Shown: positions 1 through 9,670 of the stretch, piece by piece | Layout: each line of letters starts with the position of its first letter | Position numbering within the stretch: the first letter of the stretch is position 1 | From: Mesostigma viride | Lineage: Eukaryota; Streptophyta; Mesostigmatophyceae; Mesostigmatales; Mesostigmataceae | Length of the DNA: 60,000 nt | Reading direction: 5' to 3' | Assembly (NCBI GenBank): GCA_009746045.1 | Contig: RPFO01000102.1 | Coordinates: 754,322-814,321 of the forward strand | Notes under the pieces: model-generated | What the model saw: only the letters and a program-made list of their open reading frames with translations | What the model was told of the DNA's origin: nothing | Database searches by the model: none | Translations under genes and position numbers: made by a program

Positions 1-1146
1 GGTGAAGAGCCTCCAAGGCCGCCAGGGTAGCCGCATTGGCGGGGGCCAGCTTGGCCATTTCCAAGCGGGTCATGGCCCGGCTGAGCTGCCCCTCGCGGAC
101 GAGGCGGATGACATCGGCGGCCACCCGCTCGAAGTTGACCTCCCCCGACAGCCGGGCCGTGCGCGGGGGCGGCACGCCAAACAGCCCCTCCCAGTCCCCC
201 TGCAGAAAGCGTCGGCAACGGGCAATAACCGCACCCTGGAGGCCGCGCACACCACGCCCGAGAGGGGTGAGGAGCAGGCGGGGGGTCACCATGTGCAGTT
301 TAAAGCCCAGCGGGTCGTCCGGAGCGGCGTGCATGCGCCGGAGAGAAACGATTGCACATTGCGCGAAAAGGCTACGCGCGCGGTGGGGGAGGTCGGTCAG
401 GGTAGACGTCGGGTTGATGGCGCATGCATCCCAGGGAACCGTGTCAAGCCAACGCCAACTGGCCGAGTAGTCGGGCGGCGGGGGCTGGGAGCTGGTGGGA
501 GCCGAGGCGGGAGGGGGGGAGGGGGCCGGGACTGCTGGCCGGTTGAGGGGCCGTTGAGCAACACAGGCGCGCGCGTGCTGAGCGCGCCCGTGAATGGAGT
601 ACACCCGCTGGCAGTGAGCTTCCGGGCACCGGTAACAGCTCATGGCCTGCAGATCCGCCGCGCCGAGATCGGGGTGCACAGCGCGAAGGTGCTGGCAGAG
701 GAGGTTACGGTTGTGGAACACACCAGCACACGGGGACCCCGTGGGAAGCAGCACGGCACACCGGTGAAGGCCGTCGGCGGGCGCTGAGTGGCGGGGAGCG
801 GCGCCAGCAAAGGCAGGACGTGGGGCCTGCGGCGTCTCCCCAGCCGGGCCGGCAGGCGCGCGCACCACGACCCGACCAGCGCCCGCCATGCCCGCCGGGG
901 CCACGGAGGAGGCAGTGCCCCCCGGGGAGACCCCCAGCGGAGGGGGATCGAGGACGCCGGCGCCCCTCCCAGGGGGACTCGCCAGCGCGCCCGCGACCAC
1001 CCCAGGCCCCGGCAACGAGGCCGGGGACGGCGGCCGAGGGGTCGGGGAGGCAGCTGGCCCCGGGGCCCGGTGGGGACCCGGCAGGGGACCCAGCGAGACC
1101 GGGGGCGGGCCGAGAGGAAGCGCAGTCCCAGGGGGCGGCACAACAG
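1..1146 (-). mobile_element. 5'-truncated LINE copy (fragment B), continues past window start
   Basis: Reverse complement of about 4610-5753 of the full-length LINE at 2242-8330, near-identical apart from a few indels. On the minus strand it starts inside the stretch following the RING finger and runs through the C2H2-like fingers into the region before the RT; its 3' half lies beyond position 1. It is therefore a 5'-truncated minus-strand insertion, typical of LINE integration. Its 5' junction abuts the AT-rich target at 1147-1156. One base difference near 732 (an extra A relative to the full copy) changes the frame in the zinc-finger part. Open frames on the plus strand here are antisense shadows of GC-rich coding. 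Confidence 0.9.
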
Positions 1147-1156
1147 TATATATATT
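1142..1156. repeat. Target-site duplication of fragment A, left copy
   Basis: AACAGTATATATATT at 1142-1156 is repeated exactly at 2221-2235, immediately outside the LINE homology. A 15-bp duplication is normal for target-primed reverse transcription. The first five bases belong to the 5' junction of fragment B, so fragment A inserted after fragment B. Confidence 0.88.
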
Positions 1157-2220
1157 AAAAATATAATTACTTACAGCAGAGTGAAATCACTCAAACCAAA
1201 GCAAACGCCCAGCTATAAACCTATATACAGAGCCATGTCAAAGCTCTATACTACGATAAGACCAATGGAAACGCCTAACGGGAGGAACCTAATAGCCCTG
1301 CTGCACCGCAAAATCAGCCCGCGTACGGCGGAGCATGATGTCCGCCATGGCCCGAGTCAGCGCCACCGACAAGCGCTGACGCCAATATGACGTCCAGGTC
1401 CGCGCCGACCATGGGGCCCGCTGGCCCTCCAGGTCCAGCCGGTCCTCCCGGAGCCGGCAACACTCCTTGAAGAAGGCGGAGGTCAGGGGCCCCATGGCCC
1501 CAAACTCCTCCAGGACAAAGGGCACCACACGATGGTGCCCGACGTCGCCGTAGGCCAGGAGCTTGGCCCGCTCCGCCCGGTCCGCCGTGTAACCTGCCGT
1601 GAGGGAGGCCCCAGCCACGTGGCTAAGAGCCAAGGGCCGCGCCACCGAAACGTCAATAAGCAGATGCCGGCCACCCCCCTCAAAGTCCAGCACCACGATG
1701 TCAGGCCGGTGGTTGGGGGAATAGAAGGCAGCGCCATCCGCATCCTCGGACCGGATGTTCGCGTGGGGAAAACCGACCGAATCATGGCGAGCACCACCGT
1801 CAGGAGGACAGTGTGCAAATACAAATACCAATTCTGATTCTGTTGGCCCCCATGCAGGCAAGGTAGTGAGTCCCCGTGGGATCCAGCGGCTGCCCACAGC
1901 TACCACAAGGCCGCCCGGCCGGAACAAGAGGCTGCGGGGCAAATAGCTGGTGCCGGAGCGCCACCGAGTAGTGGCTGGGAGCCAAGGCGAATGGGGGGGC
2001 CATGGGAAGAGCACGAAGGTACGCCGAGCCCACACTCCGCAAGGAAAGCGAGAACAGCCACGCACGTCCCTGGGCGTTGAGGTCCGCGAAAAGAGCAATC
2101 CAATCAGCCGTGTGCAGAATACCCGCGTAGGTTTTCTGGTGTTTATCGATGACGCGAGCAGGGAATGCGGCGGGAGATTGAACGGAGGCGACCGAGGGAG
2201 TGCCGCGAGGGAGGTGGCGC
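1157..2220 (-). mobile_element. 5'-truncated LINE copy (fragment A), 3' end only
   Basis: Reverse complement of about 7262-8330 of the full-length LINE: the last part of the coding region (CCHC motif and restriction-like endonuclease) and the 3' untranslated end. It is inserted on the minus strand and flanked by a 15-bp direct repeat (1142-1156 and 2221-2235). The 5' truncation point falls within the region between RT and endonuclease. The minus-strand frame is open from about 2214 to 1826 and again to 1289, broken by a 1-nt difference near 1830 relative to the full copy, so it is a dead-on-arrival copy. Confidence 0.92.
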
Positions 2221-2235
2221 AACAGTATATATATT
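2221..2235. repeat. Target-site duplication of fragment A, right copy
   Basis: Second copy of the 15-bp repeat at 1142-1156. Its last nine bases are shared with the target duplication of the full-length LINE (2227-2241), which shows that two insertions used overlapping target sequence. Confidence 0.88.
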
Positions 2236-2241
2236 CCTCAG
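2227..2241. repeat. Target-site duplication of full-length LINE, left copy
   Basis: ATATATATTCCTCAG at 2227-2241 is repeated exactly at 8331-8345. The element lies between the two copies, which places its 5' end at 2242 and makes the 170-bp monomer array part of the element. Confidence 0.9.
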
Positions 2242-2930
2242 GCGGTACCACCATTCCGTGGCAGCTTGGCCCAGTTTGCTACCGGCTGGCACACGTTTTC
2301 AGTGAATTTTGGGCTCCAGATTGAAATGCAACGTGCGGTTTGAGGCAGGGGAAAACATGCGTGGACGATAGGAATTATAGCACCGGCGGGCTTCAAAGTG
2401 CCGGACGGCAGGCGGTACCACCATTCCGTGGCAGCTTGGCCCAGTTTGCTACCGGCTGGCACACGTTTTCAGTGAATTTTGGGCTCCAGATTTAAATGCA
2501 ACGTGCGGTTTGAGGCAGGGGAAAACATGCGTGGACGATAGGAATTATAGCACCGGCGGGCTTCAAAGTGCCGGACGGCAGGCGGTACCACCATTCCGTG
2601 GCAGCTTGGCCCAGTTTGCTACCGGCTGGCACACGTTTTCAGTGAATTTTGGGCTCCAGATTTAAATGCAACGTGCGGTTTGAGGCAGGGGAAAACATGC
2701 GTGGACGATAGGAATTATAGCACCGGCGGGCTTCAAAGTGCCGGACGGCAGGCGGTACCACCATTCCGTGGCAGCTTGGCCCAGTTTGCTACCGGCTGGC
2801 ACACGTTTTCAGTGAATTTTGGGCTCCAGATTTAAATGCAACGTGCGGTTTGAGGCAGGGGAAAACATGCGTGGACGATAGGAATTATAGCACCGGCGGG
2901 CTTCAAAGTGCCGGACGGCAGGCGGTACCG
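2241..2930 (+). repeat. Four 170-bp tandem monomers at the LINE 5' end
   Basis: The unit beginning GGCGGTACCACC recurs at 2241, 2411, 2581 and 2751, with a fifth partial start at 2921. Period is exactly 170 bp and copies are almost identical (one difference seen near 2322 versus 2492). The array starts directly after the target duplication, so it belongs to the element. By analogy with mouse L1 5' monomers it may be a promoter array; that role is inference. Confidence 0.92.
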
Positions 2931-3036
2931 CAGCGCGTTGGGGGGCTGCCGCCCCCCAAACCCCCCGCGTGGGGGGCTCCGCCCCCCACACCCCCCGCCC
3001 CCCCCTCGGTGGCTGCCACGCCTGCCCTGATTGTTC

Positions 3037-3540
3037 ATGGACGACCCACGACCCCCTTCGCCCAACGGCTCCCCCGCTCCCCGGTTGGCGCCTCGGCGGT
3101 CCTCTCGGCTTGCGGCCCTTCTTGCGGAGGTGGGCGACCCGGCTGCGGGGGGCTCGGGCGCCCCGGTCTCCCCCTCCTTGGTCTGCGAGGTCTGCCGGAG
3201 CGGGCACCGCGGGCACCACATGTTAGTTTGTGATGCTTGCAATTCCGGGTGGCACTTGCAGTGTCTTACTCCCCGGCTCTACCGGGTCCCGCCGGGCTCC
3301 TGGACGTGCCCGCGCTGTCCCCCCCGGCGGGCCCCCGGGCTGCCCTCCCCGCTGGGTGCTCCGGCCCCCTGCCCCGTGTGCCCCCCTGCCGAGGCCCTCG
3401 GGGCGGGCCGTGGCCTGCCCGATGGGGCCGCCGTTGCTCGGGCCCTGGCGCCCTCGGCCCCGGGGCCCCACCCGTCGCCTGGCCCCGCCGACGGGGGCGC
3501 GGCGCTGTCGCCTGGGCTGGGCCCGGCCGACCCCCGGCGG
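3037..3540 (+). CDS. LINE protein N-terminus with PHD finger
   Basis: The first ATG is at 3037 (an earlier TTG at 3031 is not used in eukaryotes). After about 45 residues comes a canonical C4HC3 PHD finger at roughly 3181-3321: CEVC, then CDAC, then HLQC, then CPRC, with the Trp two residues before the last Cys pair. PHD fingers usually bind histone H3 tails or act as protein-interaction modules; PHD domains are known in ORF1 of CR1-type LINEs. It could direct the element to particular chromatin. After the finger the protein becomes Pro/Ala/Arg-rich, and around 3540 the coding frame changes, so the real protein continues in the next entry. Confidence 0.8.
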
Positions 3541-4430
3541 GCCTGGCGACCCCGGCGCCCGCCCCCGGCCCCTCGCTCCCCGACGCTCTGGCCTCCCTTC
3601 CCCCGGCCGCGGTTGGCCACCCAGCCGCCACCCCCGTCCTTGCCGCGTGGGACGGCGGCCCCCGGGCCCACGCGTTCACCTCGTGGCCGCCCTCGCACAT
3701 TGTCGGCGTGGTGGGCCGCGCCACCTTTTCTTGGGCGTACTGCCCTTTGTTGCTGGACGCGGTCGGGCTCCAGGCCGCCTTCCCCTCGCTCCCTAGGCCC
3801 CCGGCCTTCCTGGCCCTAGTTGCGCAGGTGCGGGCGACATTTCTTTCCGCCGCCCCCCCGGTGACGGCCTCGACTCTTTGGGGGTATGTCTTGGAAGGAT
3901 ATCACGCCGGCTGCCGGCTGCCGTGGCATCTCCCGGCCGCCCGGCAGGAAGAGCTGCTTTCCCTGGACGAGCGGGTGGGTCAGGAGGTGGTCGAGTTCGT
4001 CACGGCGGTGGCTCGAGACGCACAGGTCTCGGTGCGGGCGGCCTACCTCGCGGGCGGCGCCGACCTGGGCCTCATGTCCCCGCGGCAGCTTCGCCTCTTC
4101 TTGGACGCCCAGGCCCCGCCTCCCGGCCCGGTTGCCAGTGGGGGCTTTCTCATCACCTCCCTCAGCCTGGCGCAGGCCGCCATGCTGCGTGTGGAGTTCG
4201 GGGCCCCCATCGCGGTTCAGGGCGGCCAGGCCATCTTGGTGGACTCGGCCGGGCGCGCCCAGCCCCTAACCGCGGGGACGCCTGTTTCTGCCTTCCTCCA
4301 CGACATCCTGGAGTTGGCAGGCATCCCGCACGAATGGCACCCCGCGGCTGACCAACCGGTCGGCATCCTCTCGCGCGCCCAGATTGCGCTCTCCCGGGTT
4401 GCTGGGAGGCCGGCTGGGACCCGCCCCCCC
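3540..4430 (+). CDS. LINE protein central region, unknown domain
   Basis: Open in a different frame from the PHD part. About 290 residues, ordered-looking after 3600: aromatic and Leu residues with helical character, and 'LEGYHAGCRLPWHL' near 3890-3930. It contains no motif I recognise. It joins the PHD region upstream and the RING finger downstream, each through a 1-nt frame change (about 3540 and 4415), so it is most simply the middle of one long polyprotein. The GC-rich homopolymers at the junctions make indels likely. The product is probably the linker or RNA-binding region of the LINE protein, but that is only by position. Confidence 0.55.
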
Positions 4431-4990
4431 TCATGTCCGGTCCCTTCTGGAGGGGGACGACCCCGAGTCGGGCTCCTGTGCCATCTGCCTTGAGCCCTTC
4501 CGGCCGGGGGATGGCTTGTGTCGCCTGCCCGCGTGCGGCCACACATTCCATCAAGCGTGCATCGCGCGCAGCTTGCTCCACTCCGTGCCGCGCTGCCCGT
4601 TGTGCCGGGCTGTTGTGCCGCCCCCTGGGACTGCGCTTCCTCTCGGCCCGCCCCCGGTCTCGCTGGGTCCCCTGCCGGGTCCCCACCGGGCCCCGGGGCC
4701 AGCTGCCTCCCCGACCCCTCGGCCGCCGCCCCCGGCCTCGTTGCCGGGGCCTGGGGTGGTCGCGGGCGCGCTGGCGAGTCCCCCTGGGAGGGGCGCCGGC
4801 GTTCTCGATCCCCCTCCGCTGGGGGTCTCCCCGGTGGGCACTGCCTCCTCCGTGGCCCCGGCGGGCCTGCCGGGCGCTGGTCGGGTCGTGGTGCGCGCGC
4901 CTGCCGGCCCGGCTGGGGAGACGCCGCAGGCCCCACGTCCTGCCTTTGCTGGCGCCGCTCCCCGCCACTCAGCGCCCGCCGACGGCCTTC
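4430..4990 (+). CDS. LINE protein RING-H2 finger region
   Basis: In the same frame as the PHD finger. A complete RING-H2 finger spans 4477-4607: CAIC, then CGHTFHQAC with the paired His residues, then CPLC. Spacing and the hydrophobic/Trp-poor loops fit E3 ubiquitin ligases. RING fingers recruit E2 enzymes; a ligase inside a LINE protein would be an unusual accessory activity. The region after the finger is Pro/Ala/Gly-rich and low in complexity. Fragment B (1-1146) begins just after this finger, so the second copy cannot confirm it. Whether it is active cannot be judged from sequence. Confidence 0.8.
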
Positions 4991-5250
4991 ACCGGTGTGC
5001 CGTGCTGCTTCCCACGGGGTCCCCGTGTGCGGTGTGTTCCACAACCGTAACCTCCTCTGCCAGCACCTTCGCGCTGTGCACCCCGATCTCGGCGCGGCGG
5101 ATCTGCAGGCCATGAGCTGTTACCGGTGCCCGGAAGCTCACTGCCAGCGGGTGTACTCCATTCACGGGCGCGCTCAGCACGCGCGCGCCTGTGTTGCTCA
5201 ACGGCCCCTCAACCGGCCAGCAGTCCCGGCCCCCTCCCCCCTCCCGCCTC
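4990..5250 (+). CDS. LINE C2H2-type zinc fingers
   Basis: In a third frame, near 5020-5200, are two Cys/His clusters: a C-x(n)-H-x4-H type finger ending LRAVH, and CYRC followed by a second Cys/His group around GRAQHARAC. N-terminal C2H2 fingers are standard in LINEs with restriction-like endonucleases (R2 type), where they bind target DNA. The first finger lacks an obvious first Cys pair in this copy; fragment B carries an extra base at the same point, so the site is unstable between copies. Confidence 0.6.
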
Positions 5251-6040
5251 GGCTCCCACCGGCTCCCAGCCCCCGCCGCCCGACTACTCGGCCAGTTGGC
5301 GTTGGCTTGACACGGTTCCCTGGGATGCATGCGCCATCAACCCGACGTCTACCCTGACCGACCTCCCCCACCGCGCGCGTAGCCTTTTCGCGCAATGTGC
5401 AATCGTTTCTCTCCGGCGCATGCACGCCGCTCCGGACGACCCGCTGGGCTTTAAACTGCACATGGTGACCCCCCGCCTGCTCCTCACCCCTCTCGGGCGT
5501 GGTGTGCGCGGCCTCCAGGGTGCGGTTATTGCCCGTTGCCGACGCTTTCTGCAGGGGGACTGGGAGGGGCTGTTTGGCGTGCCGCCCCCGCGCACGGCCC
5601 GGCTGTCGGGGGAGGTCAACTTCGAGCGGGTGGCCGCCGACGTCATCCGCCTCGTCCGCGAGGGGCAGCTCAGCCGGGCCATGACCCGCTTGGAAATGGC
5701 CAAGCTGGCCCCCGCCAATGCGGCTACCCTGGCGGCCTTGGAGGCTCTTCACCCTGCGGAGCCCGGATTCCAGCTGCCCGTGCCGGACCCCCTGCCGGCC
5801 CCCCTCCGGCTGGACCGCGACTGCTTCCTGGAGGTGATGCGTGCGGTCCCGCGGGCTTCCTCTACCGGGCCGTCGGGCTGGCGCTACGAGCACTTGGAGG
5901 TCCTGGTGGGGCATGGGGGCGAGGACATTCTCTTTGACACCCTCATTGACCTGGCGGCTGGTCGCGTTCCTCCCGCTGCGCGCGAGTGGTTAGCGGGCGC
6001 TCGCCTCCTCGCTCTGCTCAAGGGTGTCTTGCCCCCCCCG
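5250..6040 (+). CDS. LINE protein, region preceding the RT core
   Basis: Open frame giving about 260 residues from WRWLDTVPWDACAIN-like sequence to LLALLKG. It includes GPSGWRYEHL at about 5870-5895, a motif found just upstream of RT motif 1 in many algal reverse-transcriptase genes, so this is the N-terminal extension or fingers part of the RT. It ends at a run of eight C (6032-6039); nine would restore the frame into the RT core, so this is a simple homopolymer contraction. Confidence 0.75.
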
Positions 6041-6650
6041 AGGGCAAGGTGCGCCCGATCGCCTGCGGTGAGGTGCTCCGCAAGCTCGTGGGCAAAGTGA
6101 TCTGCCGCCAAAAGGCGCCCGAGCTCCGTGCCTTTTTCTGCCCGCCCCTCGCAGCGGGTGAGACCTCGGTGGCGGCCCAGCTGGGGGTGACGACTCCAGG
6201 CGGGGCGGATATCCTCATCCATTCGGTGCAGGCCTACCTCGAGGCCCACCCCACCCACGCTGTCGTCAAGGTCGACTGCCACAACGCGTTCAACAGTCTG
6301 TCCCGCGCCAGCATGTTTGCGGCCGTCATGGAGTCCTTCGAGGACTTGTACGCTTGGACAGCCGTGTGCTACGGCCAGCCCGGCCAACTGGTTCACATCA
6401 TGGAGGACGGCACTCGCGGCGGCCTGCTGTCGCGGTCGGGCACCCAGCAAGGGGACCCCCTGGGACCCCTGTACTTTGCCGCCCCCCTCCAGGGTTGCCT
6501 CCAAGCGGTCCATGCTGCCCACCCGGCGGTCGCTATTCAGGCCTACTTGGATGATATCTACCTTCTGGGCCCTGTGCCGGACACCACCGCGGCTCTGCTG
6601 GCACTGCAGACCGCGGTGGCCGACATCAACCTCCAGTTGACCCTGCCAAG
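6040..6650 (+). CDS. LINE reverse transcriptase core
   Basis: RT signature blocks in order: GKVRPIA near 6045; motif A KVDCHNAFNS at about 6262-6297 with the catalytic Asp; motif B SGTQQGDPLGP near 6436-6470; motif C YLDD at about 6544-6555 with two catalytic Asp. This copies element RNA at the nicked target. The frame is uninterrupted for about 200 codons, and then a missing G near 6640 (CTGCC versus expected CTGGCC) shifts the frame into the next segment. No RNase H domain was recognised. Confidence 0.9.
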
Positions 6651-8195
6651 TGCGCGGTGTACTCGCCCCAAGGTGATTGCTCCGGCTTTCCGCCCCAGCT
6701 CTTGGGCCGGGACGAGCGCCTCCATGGGTTGGATGTCCTCGGCGTTCCGGTTGGCGACCCCGCGTTTGTCATCGATGCTCTGCGGGCCGCCCTCGAGGCA
6801 CGCACTGAGGTACTGCCCTTGATTGCGCGCCTTCATGATTCGCAGACCAAGGGTCTGCTTCTGTGGTTTTGCGCTCACCCTCGCGTCGTTCACTGGCTCC
6901 GGGGCGCTCTTCCGGCTCAGGTCCGGCTGGCCGCCGAGGGCCACGACGAACGCATCCAGTCGGCCTTGGCGCAGCTGGTCCCGGGCCCCGACCTCCCGCC
7001 ACATGCTATTCGCATTGCCTCCCTGCCTGCACGGATGGGTGGCTGCGGTCTGACTCGTGCCGCCCGGCTGGCCCCAGCAGCATTTTTGGGCTCCGTCGCT
7101 CAGTCGTGGGCGGAAAGCTGCCGGCTCCTGCCCCTTTTGGCAACGGCAGCGCCTGACCTCCTGGACCCCAGCAGCCCTTTGCCCTTCGTCACCGCCATCC
7201 AGGAGGCCTATGCTGAGATCCAGCAGGCCTGTTCTCCCGTCCGTGCCGCTCAGGCGGTACAGCGCCACCTCCCTCGCGGCACTCCCTCGGTCGCCTCCGT
7301 TCAATCTCCCGCCGCATTCCCTGCTCGCGTCATCGATAAACACCAGAAAACCTACGCGGGTATTCTGCACACGGCTGATTGGATTGCTCTTTTCGCGGAC
7401 CTCAACGCCCAGGGACGTGCGTGGCTGTTCTCGCTTTCCTTGCGGAGTGTGGGCTCGGCGTACCTTCGTGCTCTTCCCATGGCCCCCCCATTCGCCTTGG
7501 CTCCCAGCCACTACTCGGTGGCGCTCCGGCACCAGCTATTTGCCCCGCAGCCTCTTGTTCCGGCCGGGCGGCCTTGTGGTAGCTGTGGGCAGCCGCTGGA
7601 TCCCACGGGGACTCACTACCTTGCCTGCATGGGGGGCCAACAGAATCAGAATTGGTATTTGTATTTGCACACTGTCCTCCTGACGGTGGTGCTCGCCATG
7701 ATTCGGTCGGTTTTCCCCCACGCGAACATCCGGTCCGAGGATGCGGATGGCGCTGCCTTCTATTCCCCCAACCACCGGCCTGACATCGTGGTGCTGGACT
7801 TTGAGGGGGGTGGCCGGCATCTGCTTATTGACGTTTCGGTGGCGCGGCCCTTGGCTCTTAGCCACGTGGCTGGGGCCTCCCTCACGGCAGGTTACACGGC
7901 GGACCGGGCGGAGCGGGCCAAGCTCCTGGCCTACGGCGACGTCGGGCACCATCGTGTGGTGCCCTTTGTCCTGGAGGAGTTTGGGGCCATGGGGCCCCTG
8001 ACCTCCGCCTTCTTCAAGGAGTGTTGCCGGCTCCGGGAGGACCGGCTGGACCTGGAGGGCCAGCGGGCCCCATGGTCGGCGCGGACCTGGACGTCATATT
8101 GGCGTCAGCGCTTGTCGGTGGCGCTGACTCGGGCCATGGCTGACATCATGCTCCGCCGTACGCGGGCTGATTTTGCGGTGCAGCAGGGCTATTAG
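6650..8195 (+). CDS. LINE thumb region, CCHC motif and restriction-like endonuclease
   Basis: A single open frame of about 512 codons ending at TAG 8193-8195. The first part is the RT thumb/linker. A CCHC motif (CGSC, then H-x3-C) lies at about 7574-7625, followed by RPD at 7775 and IDVS at about 7822, which is the PD-(D/E)xK-like pattern of restriction-like endonucleases in R2-, CRE- and Dualen-type LINEs. This enzyme nicks the target for primed reverse transcription. Such enzymes often give sequence-preferred insertion, which fits three insertions at one site here. The minus-strand copy at 1157-2220 repeats this region. Confidence 0.85.
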
Positions 8196-8330
8196 GTTCC
8201 TCCCGTTAGGCGTTTCCATTGGTCTTATCGTAGTATCGAGCTTTGACATGGCTCTGTATATAGGTTTATAGCCATGGGCGTTTGCTTTGGTTTGAGTGAT
8301 TTCACTCTGCTGTAAGTAATTATATTTTTA

Positions 8331-8345
8331 ATATATATTCCTCAG
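8331..8345. repeat. Target-site duplication of full-length LINE, right copy
   Basis: Second copy of the 15-bp duplication. The AT-rich 3' end of the element merges with it, so the exact last base of the element is ambiguous by a few nucleotides. Confidence 0.9.
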
Positions 8346-8920
8346 TGGTGGTGTGGGCCTCTTGTGCTCGCCGGCAGCATCAGAGCAGCTCCTGTCCATC
8401 GTGCTGCGGTCCCCGCGTGTGCTAGTGGCCACTTTTTCGGCCACTGAGGGCCATTCACACCACACGCTAACCGTTATCGTGGGATATGCACCACATGCGG
8501 GTCGAGCTCAGGCGGAACGTGAGGCCTTCTTCGACGCCCTCAAGGAGGAGGAGGCCAACATCCCAGCTCGGCACTTCCTGGTTATGCTGCTCGACGCCAA
8601 CGCCACGCTGCCAGTTGGCACTGGGGGCGCTCAGTACTCCCCAACCAACACGACAGCCAACGGTAACACGCCTTTATTTGCGAATCTGCTGGCAGAATCT
8701 GCGCTGGTTGCATGCAATGCTTCTTTCGCACGCCCCGCTGAGCAGCTGGCCACCTTTTTTTGGGCCGTCGGATCGGGTGGTGTGCCTTGATTATGTCTGC
8801 GTACGTCGGGCTCAGCGCCCCTCAGTTGTCGATGCTCGCGTCCTGCAAGATTCTGTCAGCACGGTGGAATCTGATCATCGTCTCGTGCTCGCTCTCATCA
8901 GATTGCGGTTTCCGGCTAGC
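8346..8920 (+). pseudogene. APE-type endonuclease domain of second LINE (partial)
   Basis: Frame from SGGVGLLCSP (8344) through VGYAPHAG and LDANA (about 8585-8605) matches the exonuclease-endonuclease-phosphatase fold used by APE-type LINEs; SDHR, with the catalytic Asp-His, occurs at about 8866-8885 in the next frame. The frame changes at a run of seven T near 8753-8761 (six would keep it open). The N-terminal catalytic residues (Asn, Glu) are absent because the domain starts at the insertion site. The enzyme would nick target DNA. Confidence 0.75.
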
Positions 8921-9670
8921 TGGGGTGAAACCGTCGCGACAGCTGACACCTCAGCCAGATCTGAAGGTGCTCCGGATTGTGCTGAAGGATGCCGACAAGA
9001 TGTCATGCAGCAGCAGAGCAGGCCACTATGTCGCACAGGGACGATTTCCTGGCCGTCTTCGACGCCCGGGGCAGCCGACAGCAGTTACACGCCATTCCGC
9101 CGCCGGGGGATATTTCAGTGATCCTGCGTGGTGTCGCCGCCAAGTATCGCCTGGCTGCCCGCCGGCACCCTCCCCACCTTGCCTCCGCGCCGGCAGCTTG
9201 CTGTCCACCGTCACGCACCGACAGTGGTCGCCGCCAGGCAGATGCTCCGCCGAAACAGAGATCCGATCGCCAAACCTGGGCTGCAAGCAGCTCTGAGGGC
9301 CGCCTGCGAGCAGGCCGAGAAGGCAGATGCTCAGCAGATGGTCAATTAAGGGCCTGCGCAGCTGCCAGCAGAAGCACGACGGCAAGGGGGCCTGGTTCTG
9401 GTACAAGCGCCTTGGGCACCCGGACGGCCTCGGCCGGCCCCACCGCCACGACGTCCCCGGCGCCCCATGCAGCCAAGCGGCTTCGTACCTGGGCCACGGC
9501 CACGGCCGAGGTCGTGGGGACAGCTGCGCCGCCCCCACCCCTGCTCCCAGCCGCCGCCGCCCGCCCGGCCGCCCTGGCTGGCCCCGCTGGGCCCCCGGCC
9601 CCGCCTAGGTCAGCGGCGGACTACCTAGTCCCCCCGGCCGCTGGTCGGCCCACTTGGCGACCCGTCAGAC
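8920..9670 (+). pseudogene. Second LINE linker between endonuclease and RT
   Basis: Weak coding similarity by position only. Short open pieces in several frames; AEKADAQQ near 9315 and WFWYKRL-like sequence near 9390 look like linker remnants. 9470-9610 is Pro/Ala-rich low complexity. Several indels; no domain recognised. Confidence 0.4.

Larger units (their letters stand above)
2242..8330 (+). mobile_element. Full-length non-LTR retrotransposon with PHD, RING, RT and restriction-like endonuclease
   Basis: About 6.1 kb between perfect 15-bp target duplications. Order: four 170-bp monomers, a GC-rich leader with CCCCCC/GGGGGG hairpins (2935-3010), PHD finger, a long Pro/Ala-rich region, RING-H2 finger, C2H2-like fingers, RT, CCHC motif and PD-(D/E)xK-type endonuclease, then a short AT-rich 3' end. 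TGTAA at 8311-8315, 15 nt before the end, matches the green-algal polyadenylation signal. The coding region is GC-rich and free of stops within each piece but changes frame at least five times by single-base indels. A C-terminal restriction-like endonuclease places it with the R2/CRE/Dualen type of LINE rather than the APE-only type. Confidence 0.9.

Noticed and set aside
2-787. Long open frames on the plus strand over the minus-strand LINE fragments
   Set aside because: They are antisense to the LINE coding sequence; stop codons are rare in any frame of such GC-rich DNA.
2241-2930. CRISPR-like regular repeats
   Set aside because: Whole 170-bp units are repeated with no variable spacers, and the genome is eukaryotic.
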